From Sva-07 sp963743825 (GTDB taxonomy: Bacteria > Actinomycetota > Acidimicrobiia > Acidimicrobiales > Ilumatobacteraceae), in assembly GCA_963743825.1 (NCBI GenBank), contig CAVURC010000012.1:21763-85762 (forward strand): a stretch of 64,000 nt of DNA, given 5' to 3'. The translations under genes and the position numbers were made by a program. The notes beneath the pieces were generated by a model. It was not told the DNA's origin. It searched no databases and saw only the letters and a program-made list of their open reading frames with translations. Position 1 is the first letter of the stretch; every line of letters starts with the position of its first letter. Below are positions 45,736-55,205 of this stretch, one piece after another.

Positions 45736-46467
45736 TCATGCCGTTGCCCAGATCAGCACCTCGGCGCCGTCGGGTCCGGCCGTGAGACGCGGTGATCCCG
45801 CACCGGTCAGTCGCACCGCGTCACCGGTCGACAGCGCGCCGGCACCGTCGAGCGTCGCCGAACCACGGGGTACGAACACGTGGACGTGGCGATCGTCGGG
45901 AACGACGACCGGCTCGTCGGGGCCGAGTCGTGCGCCCCACAGCACCGCGCCGCGCTGGCGGATCGAGATGGCAGCGTCGTGACCCTTGCCGGATGCAATC
46001 GGCACGAGGCCGCCCTTGTCGAGTTCGGCGTTGATGTCGAGCTGTTCGTAGCCGGGGTCGATCGACTCGGTGTCCGGCGGCACCCACATCTGCACGAAGT
46101 GCACGTCGTCGCTCCCCGAGTTGTTCATCTCCGAGTGCCAGATGCCGCGGCCGGCCGACATCCGCTGGGCAAGTCCGGGGTAGAGGACGCCGCGGTTGCG
46201 TTCGGAGTCCTTGTGCTCGAGTTCGCCCGAGAGGACCCAGGTCACGATCTCCATGTCACGGTGCGGGTGGGTGTCGAACCCGGAGCCGCCGTGGACGATG
46301 TCGTCGTTGTTGACGAGCAGGAGGCCGTGGCCGGTGTTGGTGGGGTCGTAGTGGCGACCGAAGCTGAACGAGTGCTTGGAGTCGAGCCAGCCGATCTTGG
46401 TGGCGGGACGATCCGACGCTCGACGTACGTCGATCACCGCAGCGGTGGAGTTCGTGGTCATGTCCAT
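45736..46467 (-). CDS. Pirin-family protein (YhhW-like)
   Basis: A 243-residue bicupin. The metal site of the first cupin is visible in GFDTHPHRDMEIVTWVLSG followed by LEHKDS and ISAGRG-type turn QRMSAGRGIWHSEMNN. YhhW-type pirins can have quercetin dioxygenase activity; others are redox-sensing co-regulators. A TATACT -10 box lies upstream on this strand near 46495. It leads a two-gene unit with the nitroreductase. Confidence 0.9.
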   Translation of the reverse strand: MDMTTNSTAAVIDVRRASDRPATKIGWLDSKHSFSFGRHYDPTNTGHGLLLVNNDDIVHGGSGFDTHPHRDMEIVTWVLSGELEHKDSERNRGVLYPGLAQRMSAGRGIWHSEMNNSGSDDVHFVQMWVPPDTESIDPGYEQLDINAELDKGGLVPIASGKGHDAAISIRQRGAVLWGARLGPDEPVVVPDDRHVHVFVPRGSATLDGAGALSTGDAVRLTGAGSPRLTAGPDGAEVLIWATA

Positions 46468-46631
46468 CAGAACGCTTGTGCCCGCAAGTATATTCCTGAC
46501 GGGGCGGGTCGTTGTTGTAGGTGCACGAGACGCGGATGCGAGCCTCGGAAGAAGAGCAGAGGGGGGACCCTTGCGCCGGGACGACTCGGAGAGGAGAGTT
46601 CGGGCGAGGTCGACACAGGGAGATGGTCATC

Positions 46632-48446
46632 ATGCACACGACGTCGATGAGCGAGCCGTCGATGGCGAGCGGGCCGCCGATGGAGGCACTGGCTCGTGAC
46701 GAGCATCTGCTGCGACCGCTGCTCGATCGGTTCGAGAACGAGCCAGGCGCGGCGTTCGCGTCACGACGCGAGGGTGATCACTTCGCCGACGTGACGGTGA
46801 AGGACGTCGTCGAGACGGTCCGCAAGGTCGCCGGGGGCTTCGTGGCATCCGGGGTCGCGCCGGGTGATCGGGTCGCACTCATGTCACACACCCGCCTCGA
46901 ATGGATGATCCTCGACCATGCGATCCTTGCCGCGGGAGCGGTGACGGTGCCGATCTACGACACGTCGTCGCCCGATCAGGTCCGCTGGATCATCAGTGAC
47001 AGCGAAGCGGTGATCGCCGTCGTCGAGACGACCGCAATGGCCGATGTGGTCGAAGCGCTGCGCGCCGACCTCCCATCGTGCCGCGACGTGTTGACCATCG
47101 ATGCCGGGGCACTCGACGAGCTGGAGTCCCGCGCCGTGACGGTCGACGACGCCGTGATCGATCAACGGATCGCCGACCTCGATGTCGACTCGATCGCCAC
47201 GATCATCTACACCTCCGGCACCACGGGACGTCCGAAGGGATGCGTGCTCACCCACGGCAACCTGCGCGCCAACGTCGCCCAGGCGCTCGACGCGCTCGGC
47301 CCGGAGCTGCGCCCCGGCGACACCGGGCTGCTGTTCCTCCCGCTCGCCCACGCGCTCACCAAGGGCAACGCGTTGTTCGGAGCCGAGGCAGACATCACGA
47401 TCGGGTTCGCGTCGGACATCGCCCACCTGGTCGACGAACTCCAGATGTACCGGCCCACGACCATGGCGGCGGTCCCACGGATCTTCGAGAAGGTGTACAA
47501 CACCGCCAGCCACACCGCTCATCGCGACCGCAAGGGCCCGATCTTCGACCGCGCCGCCGACGTGGCGATCAGGTGGTCGCGTGAGAACACCGCCGGCCGT
47601 GTCCGGCCGTGGACCGCGGTCGAGCACGGCCTGTTCGACCGGCTCGTGTACGGAAAGATCCGTCACGCGTTCGGTGGCCGACTGCGGCTCTGCTTCAGCG
47701 GCGGCGGGCCGCTCGGCGAACGACTCACCCACTTCTTCGCGGGGATCGGCGTGCAGATCTACGAGGGGTACGGACTCACCGAAACCAGCCCGACGCTCAC
47801 CCTCAACCGACCGGGAGCATGGAAGCCCGGCACCGTCGGTCGGCCGCTCGCGGGGACCTCGATCAGGCTCGCGGGCGACGGCGAGATCCTCGCCAAGGGC
47901 CCGCAGGTGTTCCAGGGGTACTGGCACAACGAGACCGCGACCGCCGAGGTCTTCGACAACGACGGCTGGTTCCGAACCGGCGACATCGGTGAACTCGACG
48001 AGGAGGGCTACCTGCGGATCACCGGCCGCAAGAAGGAGTTGATCGTCACCGCCGCGGGCAAGAACGTCGCCCCGGCACCGCTCGAGGATCATCTCCGCGC
48101 CCACGAGCTGATCAGCCAGGCGGTGGTCGTCGGCGAAGGGCGGCCGTTCATCGCCGCGCTGATCACGATCGATCCGACCGTCCTGCCGGACTGGGCTGCC
48201 CAGCACGGCTTCGCGGATGCTCCACTCACCGAGGTGCTCGGCTCACCGGAGCTGCACGCCGAGATCCAGCCGGCGATCGACCATGCCAACACGTCCGTGT
48301 CACGTGCCGAGTCGATTCGCAGCTTCGCGATTCTCCCTCGCGACTTCACCATCGACGACGGCGAGTTGACCCCGACGCTCAAGGTTCGTCGCGCCAACGT
48401 GCAGTCGATCTACGCCGCCGAGATCGACGAGATCTATGCGGGCTGA
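46632..48446 (+). CDS. AMP-forming long-chain acyl-CoA synthetase
   Basis: About 604 residues of the FadD15 type. Motifs are IIYTSGTTGRPKGCVLTHGN (ATP-binding), IYEGYGLTETSP, GWFRTGDIGELDEEGYL and ITGRKKELIVTAAGKNVAP. It activates fatty acids to acyl-CoA through an acyl-adenylate. The ATG at 46632 has AGGGAGAT at a suitable distance; the ATG at 46623 overlaps that site and is less likely. It overlaps the GNAT gene by 11 bp. Confidence 0.92.
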   Translation: MHTTSMSEPSMASGPPMEALARDEHLLRPLLDRFENEPGAAFASRREGDHFADVTVKDVVETVRKVAGGFVASGVAPGDRVALMSHTRLEWMILDHAILAAGAVTVPIYDTSSPDQVRWIISDSEAVIAVVETTAMADVVEALRADLPSCRDVLTIDAGALDELESRAVTVDDAVIDQRIADLDVDSIATIIYTSGTTGRPKGCVLTHGNLRANVAQALDALGPELRPGDTGLLFLPLAHALTKGNALFGAEADITIGFASDIAHLVDELQMYRPTTMAAVPRIFEKVYNTASHTAHRDRKGPIFDRAADVAIRWSRENTAGRVRPWTAVEHGLFDRLVYGKIRHAFGGRLRLCFSGGGPLGERLTHFFAGIGVQIYEGYGLTETSPTLTLNRPGAWKPGTVGRPLAGTSIRLAGDGEILAKGPQVFQGYWHNETATAEVFDNDGWFRTGDIGELDEEGYLRITGRKKELIVTAAGKNVAPAPLEDHLRAHELISQAVVVGEGRPFIAALITIDPTVLPDWAAQHGFADAPLTEVLGSPELHAEIQPAIDHANTSVSRAESIRSFAILPRDFTIDDGELTPTLKVRRANVQSIYAAEIDEIYAG

Positions 48447-49080
48447 CGACGGCGACGATTCTGTACCCGCCGTGGATCTCCAGCAGCCCGACGCCGGAGA
48501 TCACGCGCACGTACACACGCTTCGTGACGGTGCACGCCTGCTCGTTCGGTCGTTGCAGCCGGGCGACCGCGACGAGATCGCCGACGGGTACGAGCAGCTG
48601 TCACCCGAATCTCGCCGGCTGCGCTTCTTCAACGCCCCCGAACATCTCTCGGAGCGGTTGCTCGATTATCTCACCGATGTCGACGGTGTGGATCGCGTCG
48701 CGCTCGTCGCGCGGGCGATCGACGAGCCGGGAACACCGGGTGTGGCCGTGGCCCGGTATGCACGCGACCATCGCGATCCGACCACCGCCGAGGCAGCGGT
48801 GACGGTGCTCGACACGCATCGCAATCGTGGGATCGCCACGATTCTGCTCACCTCACTCGTCGACGAGGCCGTCGCCAACGGCATCACCACGTTCACTGCG
48901 AGCGTGATGTGGGAGAACAAGTTCCTGCTCGACGGCCTCCGCGAGTACGGCGCTGTGGTCGTGCCCGACGAGCCCGGTGTGGCCGCGGTGAGCGTCGGGC
49001 TCCCGCATGACGCTACGGCGTTCGTGGGATCGACGCTCCAGCAGGTGCTCCACACGGTGGCGGCTCGGCTGGGTCGCTGA
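48436..49080 (+). CDS. GNAT-family N-acetyltransferase
   Basis: A 214-residue protein. The GNAT core includes LLVRSLQPGDRDEI, AEAAVTVLDTHRNRGIATILLTSLVDEA (acetyl-CoA-binding motif A, with RNRGIA in place of Q/RxxGxG/A) and ITTFTASVMWENKFLLDGL. It belongs to the type seen next to or fused with acyl-CoA synthetases and Pat-like lysine acetyltransferases. The overlapping acyl-CoA synthetase gene makes a regulatory acetylation role plausible, but that is inferred. It has no ACT or cyclic-nucleotide domain. Confidence 0.85.
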   Translation: MRADDGDDSVPAVDLQQPDAGDHAHVHTLRDGARLLVRSLQPGDRDEIADGYEQLSPESRRLRFFNAPEHLSERLLDYLTDVDGVDRVALVARAIDEPGTPGVAVARYARDHRDPTTAEAAVTVLDTHRNRGIATILLTSLVDEAVANGITTFTASVMWENKFLLDGLREYGAVVVPDEPGVAAVSVGLPHDATAFVGSTLQQVLHTVAARLGR

Positions 49081-49161
49081 ATCCGGAGCCTGGCGTGTGG
49101 TGGTCTCCCGGGCGGAAGCGGCATGGGTCAGGGAGGCCGTCCACCCGCTAGACAACACTCC

Positions 49162-50106
49162 GTGCCACCGACGACCAGACCGATCGGCGCCGTCGTCTTG
49201 GCGGCGGTGTTGTTCGGCACTGCGGGCACGGCTCAGGCACTCGGGCCCGACGGTGCCACACCCCTCGGGGCCGGTGCCGATCGCATCGTCCTCGGCACGT
49301 TGGTGCTCTGGCTCGCGATCGCACTCGCCGGTCCGCCCCTGGCCGAGGTCACCACGGCGGTTCGCACCCACTGGCGACTCATGCTCGTCGGCGGCCTTGG
49401 CGTGGCGATCTACACACCTGCGTTCCTGGTGGCGGTCGACCGCACGGGCGTTGCCGTCGGCACCATCGTGGCCGTCGGAGTCGGTCCCTTCTGCGCGGGT
49501 GCCATGGAGTGGTGGTGGCGTTCGGTTCGACCGGGCAGTGGGTGGTTCCTGGGCACCGTCGTGACCGTCACCGGCGGTGCGCTCCTCGTGGTGAGCAAGT
49601 CGGCCGAGTCATCGTCGACCGACTCGGTCGACGGCATCGGGCTGCTCCTGGCCCTCGCTGCGGGAGCCGGCTACGCGCTGTATTCGGTCACCGCCAAATC
49701 GACGATGAGCGCGGGCGTTCCTCCGACGTTGGCGCTGGCCGGACCATTCACGGTCGGCGCGACCGTGGTGGCAGTCCTCGCCGTACGCGAACCATTCGGA
49801 TGGATCACCACCGGCGACGGTGCCCTGATGGCGCTGCATCTCGGCGTCGCGACGACCGGTGTCGCGTACCTGCTGTTCGGCTACGGACTGCACCGCTTGA
49901 CGTCGGCCACCACGGTCACGCTCGTCCTCGCCGAGCCGCTCACTGCGACGCTGCTCGCCACGGTCGTGCTCGACGAGACGATCGCCCCGCTGGGGTGGCT
50001 CGGCGTGAGTGCGGTCCTGCTCGGGCTGGTCGTCGTCGGCCGCACCGCCGAGGTGTCGATCGAGCCGGTGCCTCAGTCCGACGTCTGGCGCGCCCGGCTC
50101 GGCTGA
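49162..50106 (+). CDS. EamA/DMT-family transporter (3 of 3)
   Basis: A ten-helix permease: RPIGAVVLAAVLFGTAGTAQALG is helix 1, and GIGLLLALAAGAGYALYSVTAK opens the second EamA half. The GTG at 49162 (VPPTTRPIG) follows a TAGACA box and lies just before helix 1. An in-frame ATG at 49123 would add 13 charged residues and overlaps that box. Its 3' end overlaps the convergent ligD-type gene by 34 bp. Confidence 0.87.
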   Translation: MPPTTRPIGAVVLAAVLFGTAGTAQALGPDGATPLGAGADRIVLGTLVLWLAIALAGPPLAEVTTAVRTHWRLMLVGGLGVAIYTPAFLVAVDRTGVAVGTIVAVGVGPFCAGAMEWWWRSVRPGSGWFLGTVVTVTGGALLVVSKSAESSSTDSVDGIGLLLALAAGAGYALYSVTAKSTMSAGVPPTLALAGPFTVGATVVAVLAVREPFGWITTGDGALMALHLGVATTGVAYLLFGYGLHRLTSATTVTLVLAEPLTATLLATVVLDETIAPLGWLGVSAVLLGLVVVGRTAEVSIEPVPQSDVWRARLG

Positions 50107-51116
50107 ACCCGTGGCGCCTCGTTGGGCATCTTCGGGTACACCGGCGGCCAGGGCGCATCGGGCACACCATCGGCGAGATCGGCGGCGAACTGCTCGACGA
50201 GCGGCGTGATCGAACACGGGGCGTCGTCCATCAACTCCCACGGATCGCCGCGTTCGGCGAGCCGGCCCGGAACCGTGTCCATGGTGGTGGCCTCGGGATC
50301 GATCGTGTCGAGTTCGTCCCAGCCGAACGGTGTCGACACCTGGGCGCCGACACGTGGCCGTACTCCCCAGGCGCCGAACATGTTCTTGTGCGGCGCGTTC
50401 TGATTGAAGTCGACGAATACCCGGGTACCGCGTTCCTCCTTCCACCACTTGTCGGTGATGAGATCCGGATGACGTCGGGCCAACTCGCGGCCCAGTGCCA
50501 CCACGGCGCCACGCACGGCGAACGAGTCCCACCCGGGTTCGACGCGCACGTACACGTGGATGCCCTTGCTGCCCGTGGTCTTCGGGAAGCCGAGCATCCC
50601 GTGCTCGGCGAGCAGGTCGCGCACATGGCCCGCCGACTCACGAACCATGTCGAACGTGACGCCGGGGGAGGGATCGAGGTCGATCCGCATCTCGTCGGCG
50701 TCCTGCGGCGTTGCCGCCCGGAACGGCCACACGTGCAGGCCGAGGACACCCATGTTCACCGCCCACAGCACGTGGGCCAGGTCGGCGATCACGAGGGCCC
50801 TCGACGGGGTGCCGTTGATGGTCTCGACCGTGGTCGTCTGGATCCACTCCGGGGCCGAGTCGGGGATCCGCTTCTGGAAGAACGACTTCTCGCGCACACC
50901 GTTCGGATACCGCTCCAACAGCACCGGACGGTCGCGAACGGTCAGCATCAGGGCATCGCCGACGGCGACGTAGTACCGCACGAGGTCGAGCTTCGTGCGG
51001 GGCTCCTTGGCCGGGCCGACCGATGGGAACATCACCTTGTCGGGGTTGGTGATCGTGACGATCCGAGGCCCAGCGTCGACCTCGACCGGTTCCCCGAATT
51101 CGTCGGCCCTCGCCAT
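50073..51116 (-). CDS. LigD-type polymerase (primase-polymerase) domain protein
   Basis: A 347-residue stand-alone archaeo-eukaryotic primase-like polymerase domain, as in the LigD PolDom of bacterial non-homologous end joining. Catalytic acids are in EMRIDLDPSPG. KTTGSKGIHVYV and VFVDFNQNAPHKNM are family segments. It inserts (ribo)nucleotides at double-strand breaks together with Ku and a ligase. Neither Ku nor the LigD ligase or nuclease domain is in this window. The ATG at 51116 gives the family N-terminus (MARADEFGEPVEVDAG). Confidence 0.9.
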   Translation of the reverse strand: MARADEFGEPVEVDAGPRIVTITNPDKVMFPSVGPAKEPRTKLDLVRYYVAVGDALMLTVRDRPVLLERYPNGVREKSFFQKRIPDSAPEWIQTTTVETINGTPSRALVIADLAHVLWAVNMGVLGLHVWPFRAATPQDADEMRIDLDPSPGVTFDMVRESAGHVRDLLAEHGMLGFPKTTGSKGIHVYVRVEPGWDSFAVRGAVVALGRELARRHPDLITDKWWKEERGTRVFVDFNQNAPHKNMFGAWGVRPRVGAQVSTPFGWDELDTIDPEATTMDTVPGRLAERGDPWELMDDAPCSITPLVEQFAADLADGVPDAPWPPVYPKMPNEAPRVQPSRARQTSD

Positions 51117-51125
51117 CACGCCGAC

Positions 51126-51226
51126 GTTACATCCGGGGTCAGACCCCAGATGTAACAACCCCAGAATCTCAGCGGGCCGCAGACGATGGTGGGCGGTTAC
51201 ATCTGGGGTCTGACCCCGGATGTAAC
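51126..51226. repeat. Pair of identical 31-bp inverted hairpins
   Basis: 51126-51156 and 51196-51226 are perfect reverse complements of each other. Each is also a palindrome (arms GTTACATC...GGGGTC / GACCCC...GATGTAAC with one mismatch around a central A or T). A 39-bp spacer separates them. The pair lies between the ligD-type gene and the 3' end of dapD; the second copy touches the dapD stop. Architecture resembles REP/BIME elements; one copy may terminate dapD. Confidence 0.85.
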
Positions 51227-52164
51227 TATTGGGCGGTGTGGAGGTCGTCGTTGAGAGCGCCCCAGGCACCGGAGCGGAGGCGGGCGACGACCTTGCCGCT
51301 CTGGCCGTCGCGGAGGAACATCAGGTTGTCGCGGCCCGACAGTTCGCGGGCCTTCACCACGCCGCTCGGCGTGAGCACCGGCGTACTGGCGGTGACGTAC
51401 AGGCCGGCTTCGACCACGCAGTCGTCACCGAGGCTGATGCCGATGCCCGAGTTGGCGCCGAGCAGGCAGCGTTCGCCGATCGTGATCTGCTCGGTTCCAC
51501 CGCCCGACAGCGTGCCCATGATCGAGGCGCCGCCGCCGATGTCGCTGCCGTCACCGACGACCACGCCGGCCGAGATCCGGCCCTCGACCATCGACACGCC
51601 GAGTGTCCCGGCGTTGAAGTTGCAGAACCCTTCGTGCATCACGGTGGTGCCGTCGGCGAGGTGGGCGCCGAGGCGCACGCGGTCGGCATCGGCAATGCGA
51701 ACTCCCGGCGGGATCACGTAGTCGGTCATCCGCGGGAACTTGTCGAGGCCGTGCACCGTCAGGACCCCGCCGGCCAGCTTCACCTGGAGACGTACATCGT
51801 CGATGTCGGCCACGGCGACGGGGCCGAGGTTGGTCCACGCCACGTTGTTCAACGCGCCGAACGTGCCGTCCATGTTGAGCGTCCGTGGGGCGGCGAGGCG
51901 ATGTGAGAGCAGGTGCAGCCGGAGGTAGGCGTCAGCCGCCGACTGGGGTGCCTCGTCGACGTCGATCGTCAACCGCACCGGGCGGATCGTCACGTGACGA
52001 ACGGCGTCGGTCGTGTCACGCATCCCGAGCTGCGACTCGATCTCGTCGGTCGGACAGTCGTCGTCGCCGAACTCACCCCAGCCCAGCCAGCGGTACCACG
52101 TGTCGAGCACGGAACCGTCGGCCGCGATCGTTGCGAGGCCAGCGCCCCATGCCATCTTCGTCAT
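51226..52164 (-). CDS. dapD: Tetrahydrodipicolinate N-succinyltransferase, actinobacterial type
   Basis: A 312-residue enzyme of the succinylase branch of lysine and diaminopimelate synthesis. It has the actinobacterial N-terminal domain (AWGAGLATIAADGSVLDTWY), then a left-handed beta-helix with hexapeptide repeats (GAHLADGTTVMHEGFCNFNAG, SMVEGRISAGVVVGDGSDIGG, GERCLLGANSGIGISLGDD). Substrate contacts in the beta-helix are conserved by eye. The product feeds peptidoglycan. It is preceded on the same strand by lysS, with a hairpin between. Confidence 0.95.
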   Translation of the reverse strand: MTKMAWGAGLATIAADGSVLDTWYRWLGWGEFGDDDCPTDEIESQLGMRDTTDAVRHVTIRPVRLTIDVDEAPQSAADAYLRLHLLSHRLAAPRTLNMDGTFGALNNVAWTNLGPVAVADIDDVRLQVKLAGGVLTVHGLDKFPRMTDYVIPPGVRIADADRVRLGAHLADGTTVMHEGFCNFNAGTLGVSMVEGRISAGVVVGDGSDIGGGASIMGTLSGGGTEQITIGERCLLGANSGIGISLGDDCVVEAGLYVTASTPVLTPSGVVKARELSGRDNLMFLRDGQSGKVVARLRSGAWGALNDDLHTAQ

Positions 52165-52204
52165 TGCACGCCCTTCAACATTTCGGACTTCACGTTGCGT
52201 CGTC

Positions 52205-52241
52205 GATGTGACGATTGGTGTCTGACACGAATCGTTACATC
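52205..52241. terminator. Hairpin overlapping the lysS stop
   Basis: Arms at 52205-52222 and 52224-52241 pair with two mismatches in 18 positions; the centre is GTGTCTGACAC. On the minus strand it overlaps the lysS stop and separates it from dapD. Confidence 0.75.
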
Positions 52242-53768
52242 ACTTCGGGTCGGAGGGTGGGGAAGAGGATCACTTCCTTGATCGAGTCGACGCCCGACAG
52301 CAGCATGGCAACGCGGTCCATGCCGATGCCGAGCCCGCCGGTCGGCGGCATTCCGTACTCGAGCGCGCGGATGTAGTCCTCGTCGACGGTGCCGGCCTCG
52401 TGATCGCCGGCGTCCTTGGCCACCTGTTCCTCTTCGAACCGGAGCCGCTGCTCGACCGGATCGTTGAGTTCGGAGTAGCCGTTGCCGAGTTCACGCGAGT
52501 CGACGAAGATCTCGAACCGCTCGGTGAGCCAAGGGTCGTCGCGATCGGCGCGGGCGAGCGGCGAGATCTCCTTCGGATGTCCGGTCACGAACGTCGGGCG
52601 CACGATGTCGGCCTCGCACAGCGCCTCGAAGAGTTCCTCGACGAGCTTGCCGCCACCCCAACGGGCTTCCCACCGCACGCCGTGCTGCTCGGCGAGCGCC
52701 CGCAGCTCCTCGATCGGCTGGCTCGGATGCACCGTGCGCCCAGCCTTCTGCGACACGGCGTCGACCATCCGGATGCGGGGCCACGGCTCGGCGAGATCGA
52801 TCTGTTCGCCTCGAATCTCGATGACGGTCGTACCGATGGCATCACGGGCAGCCTGGGTGACGAGGACCTCGCTGATGTCCATCACGTCGTTCCAGTCGCC
52901 GAACGCCTGGTAGAGCTCCATCATCGTGAACTCGGGGTTGTGGCGCGTGGAGATGCCCTCGTTGCGGAAGATCCGTCCGATCTCGAACACTCGCTCCATG
53001 CCGCCGACGATCAACCGCTTGAGGTGCAGCTCGAGCGCAATTCGCAGGTACAGCTGCATGTCGAGGGCGTTGTGGTGGGTGATGAATGGCCTCGCATGTG
53101 CGCCGCCGGCCTCGACGTGCAACACCGGCGTCTCCACCTCGATGAAACCGCGCTCGTGCAGGGTGTGGCGGAAGCTGGCGATGATCTCGTGGCGAATCTC
53201 GAAGGCCCGCTGCGCCTCGGCGTTGACGATCAGGTCGGCGTAGCGCTGGCGGAACCGGGTGTCGACGTCGGTGAGGCCGTGCCACTTGTCGGGCAGGGGC
53301 CGCACCGCCTTCGCGAGCAGTTCGACCCGCTCGGTCCTCACCGACAGCTCGCCCTTGCGGGTGGTCATCACCGTGCCGTGCACGCCGACCCAATCGCCGA
53401 GGTCGAGTTGCTTGATGGTGCCGAAGGCATCGTCGCCAACGACCGCCTTCGACACGAACAGCTGGATGTCACCGGATCGGTCGCGAACCGTTGCGAAGAT
53501 GAGCTTGCCCGAGTCGCGTAACAGCATGATGCGGCCGGCCACGGCGACGGCATCGTCGGTTTCGACACCTGCGTTCCAACTCGCCCCACGATGCACGAAC
53601 CTGGGCAACGGTGTGTGTGCGGTCGAACCGGTAGGGATACGGCGTTCCACCTGCCGCCCTGATGTCGTCGAGCTGCGCGAGACGCCGGGCCTTCTCGGCG
53701 GCCAGTCCACTCCCCGTGTGCGCCGACGGCAGGTCGTTGTCGGCGGTGGGATCGCTGGTGGTCGGCAT
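52235..53768 (-). CDS. lysS: Lysine-tRNA ligase, frame break near 53580
   Basis: Class II lysyl-tRNA synthetase. It has an OB anticodon-binding domain (VAVAGRIMLLRDSGKLIFATVRD, LDLGDWVGVHGTV), motif 2 (RIFRNEGISTRHNPEFTMMEL) split by a short loop, and motif 3 (GGLGIGMDRVAMLL). The N-terminus as read is Arg-rich and unrelated. In the neighbouring frame it reads MPTTSDPTADNDLPSAH, then LAQLDDIRAAGGTPYPYRFD, the family pattern. A single-base change near 53580 joins the two. The ATG at 53768 is taken as start; a GTG at 53780 is possible. Confidence 0.92.
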
Positions 53769-53873
53769 GTCGGCACTCACGGTGCTGCGACGGTATCGAA
53801 ACCGGCGGCGATGTGCGCGGTCGTTTCGCTCGTGGTGCCCGACCTGGCGTCGTAGACCGTACAGTTCCCGGTC

Positions 53874-55205
53874 GTGCGCCCCCGTTTCGCCCTCGGTCTC
53901 GCAGCGCTCCTCGTTTCGTCGATCGGGCTGCCCGTCGCCGCTCTCGGTGGATCGATCGATGGGCCCGCCGCGTCGACCGTGCAGGCTCAACGCGTCGCAC
54001 CCGTCGCGAGCGACGTCGTCAGCGTCTACAACTCCGGTGACCTCCGTCCCGACGTGGCCAACGCTGCGATGGCCGCAGCCCGCCAGGCGGGTGCCACGAT
54101 CGCATTCGGACGTTCGGCCAGCGTGGGCATGGTCGGGGTGTACCGGGGGAGTACGCCGGTGCAACTCCCCGAACCCGGATTCTCCTTTCCGATGGGGACC
54201 ACCGTCCTGCCGCCCGAGGCCGTCGGCGCCACGATGGGCCGTGACGTCTCGGCGCTGCTGGCCTCCGATGCGTTGGTGATGGGCGCCACCACTGCGGGTC
54301 TGCGAGGAGCGCAGGCCGGCGACGTACTCCAGCTCGTTGCGAGTGGCGGCGTTGCGGTCCCGTTCCGAATCGCGGCGGTTCTTCCCGACGCTCGCATCGG
54401 CGGCACCGAACTGCTGATGTCACCGCAGGCGGCGGACCGTCTCGGCATCTCCGACCTGAGCCGGGCACTGTTGTGGAACCCGTCATCGCAGGCAGCGATG
54501 GATGCTGCGCTCACGGCCAACGGGCTCGTGTCGACATCGATCAGGATCCGCCGGAGCTGGGATCCGCCGGACCCCGACGACACGATCGGAATGGCGCAGA
54601 CCAAGGTGCTCCTGGGCGAGTTCACCTATCGGGTCAATGCCAACGGATCGGTCAGCCAGAACGACGCGTGGGTGGCGGCCAGTCTCCCTGGGGGACGTGT
54701 GTTGTTGAACGGTTCGATTCCGATCAGCGCCCGCTGTCACAACGTCATCGAACCCGCCCTGCGCGCGGCGCTGGCCGAGGTCGCTGCCGCCGGCCTCGGC
54801 GGCACGATCGACGTCGGCGATGCCAACTCCTACGGCGGATGTCACCTCGCCCGGTTCAATCGTTTGACGCCCGACAGCTCGCTCGGATTCCTGTCGCGGC
54901 ACTCCTGGGGCATGGCACTCGACACCAACACGCAGGGCTCCTGCCAGGGGTGTGCTCCCCCCAACTTCGCAACCCGACCGGGTGGGTGCACCACCGTGCA
55001 GATCTTCCGCAAGCACGGCTTCGCCTGGGGTGGCAACTTCCTGACCCCTGACGGCATGCACTTCGAGTACGTCGGACAACGTCGAGATCTGCTCGCGTAC
55101 CCGTCGCGCTTCTGCCCGAACACCGGGGCGCTCACACTGACCGAGCAGGAGGCGGGCATCGACACGTTCTTCGCCAGCGACGGCATGGTTGTGGGCGAGG
55201 CCTGA
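53874..55205 (+). CDS. Secreted M15-family D-Ala-D-Ala carboxypeptidase-like protein
   Basis: A 443-residue protein with an N-terminal signal peptide (ALGLAALLVSSIGLPVAALG). The C-terminal third has the M15/VanY-like zinc peptidase pattern: GGCHLARFNR, LSRHSWGMALDTN (His and Asp ligands), IFRKHGFAWGGNF and DGMHFEYVG (His). It would trim peptidoglycan peptides outside the membrane. The long N-terminal region is not recognised. The GTG at 53874 follows TACAGT (53860-53865) by eight bases. It overlaps lpdA by one base. Confidence 0.85.
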   Translation: MRPRFALGLAALLVSSIGLPVAALGGSIDGPAASTVQAQRVAPVASDVVSVYNSGDLRPDVANAAMAAARQAGATIAFGRSASVGMVGVYRGSTPVQLPEPGFSFPMGTTVLPPEAVGATMGRDVSALLASDALVMGATTAGLRGAQAGDVLQLVASGGVAVPFRIAAVLPDARIGGTELLMSPQAADRLGISDLSRALLWNPSSQAAMDAALTANGLVSTSIRIRRSWDPPDPDDTIGMAQTKVLLGEFTYRVNANGSVSQNDAWVAASLPGGRVLLNGSIPISARCHNVIEPALRAALAEVAAAGLGGTIDVGDANSYGGCHLARFNRLTPDSSLGFLSRHSWGMALDTNTQGSCQGCAPPNFATRPGGCTTVQIFRKHGFAWGGNFLTPDGMHFEYVGQRRDLLAYPSRFCPNTGALTLTEQEAGIDTFFASDGMVVGEA

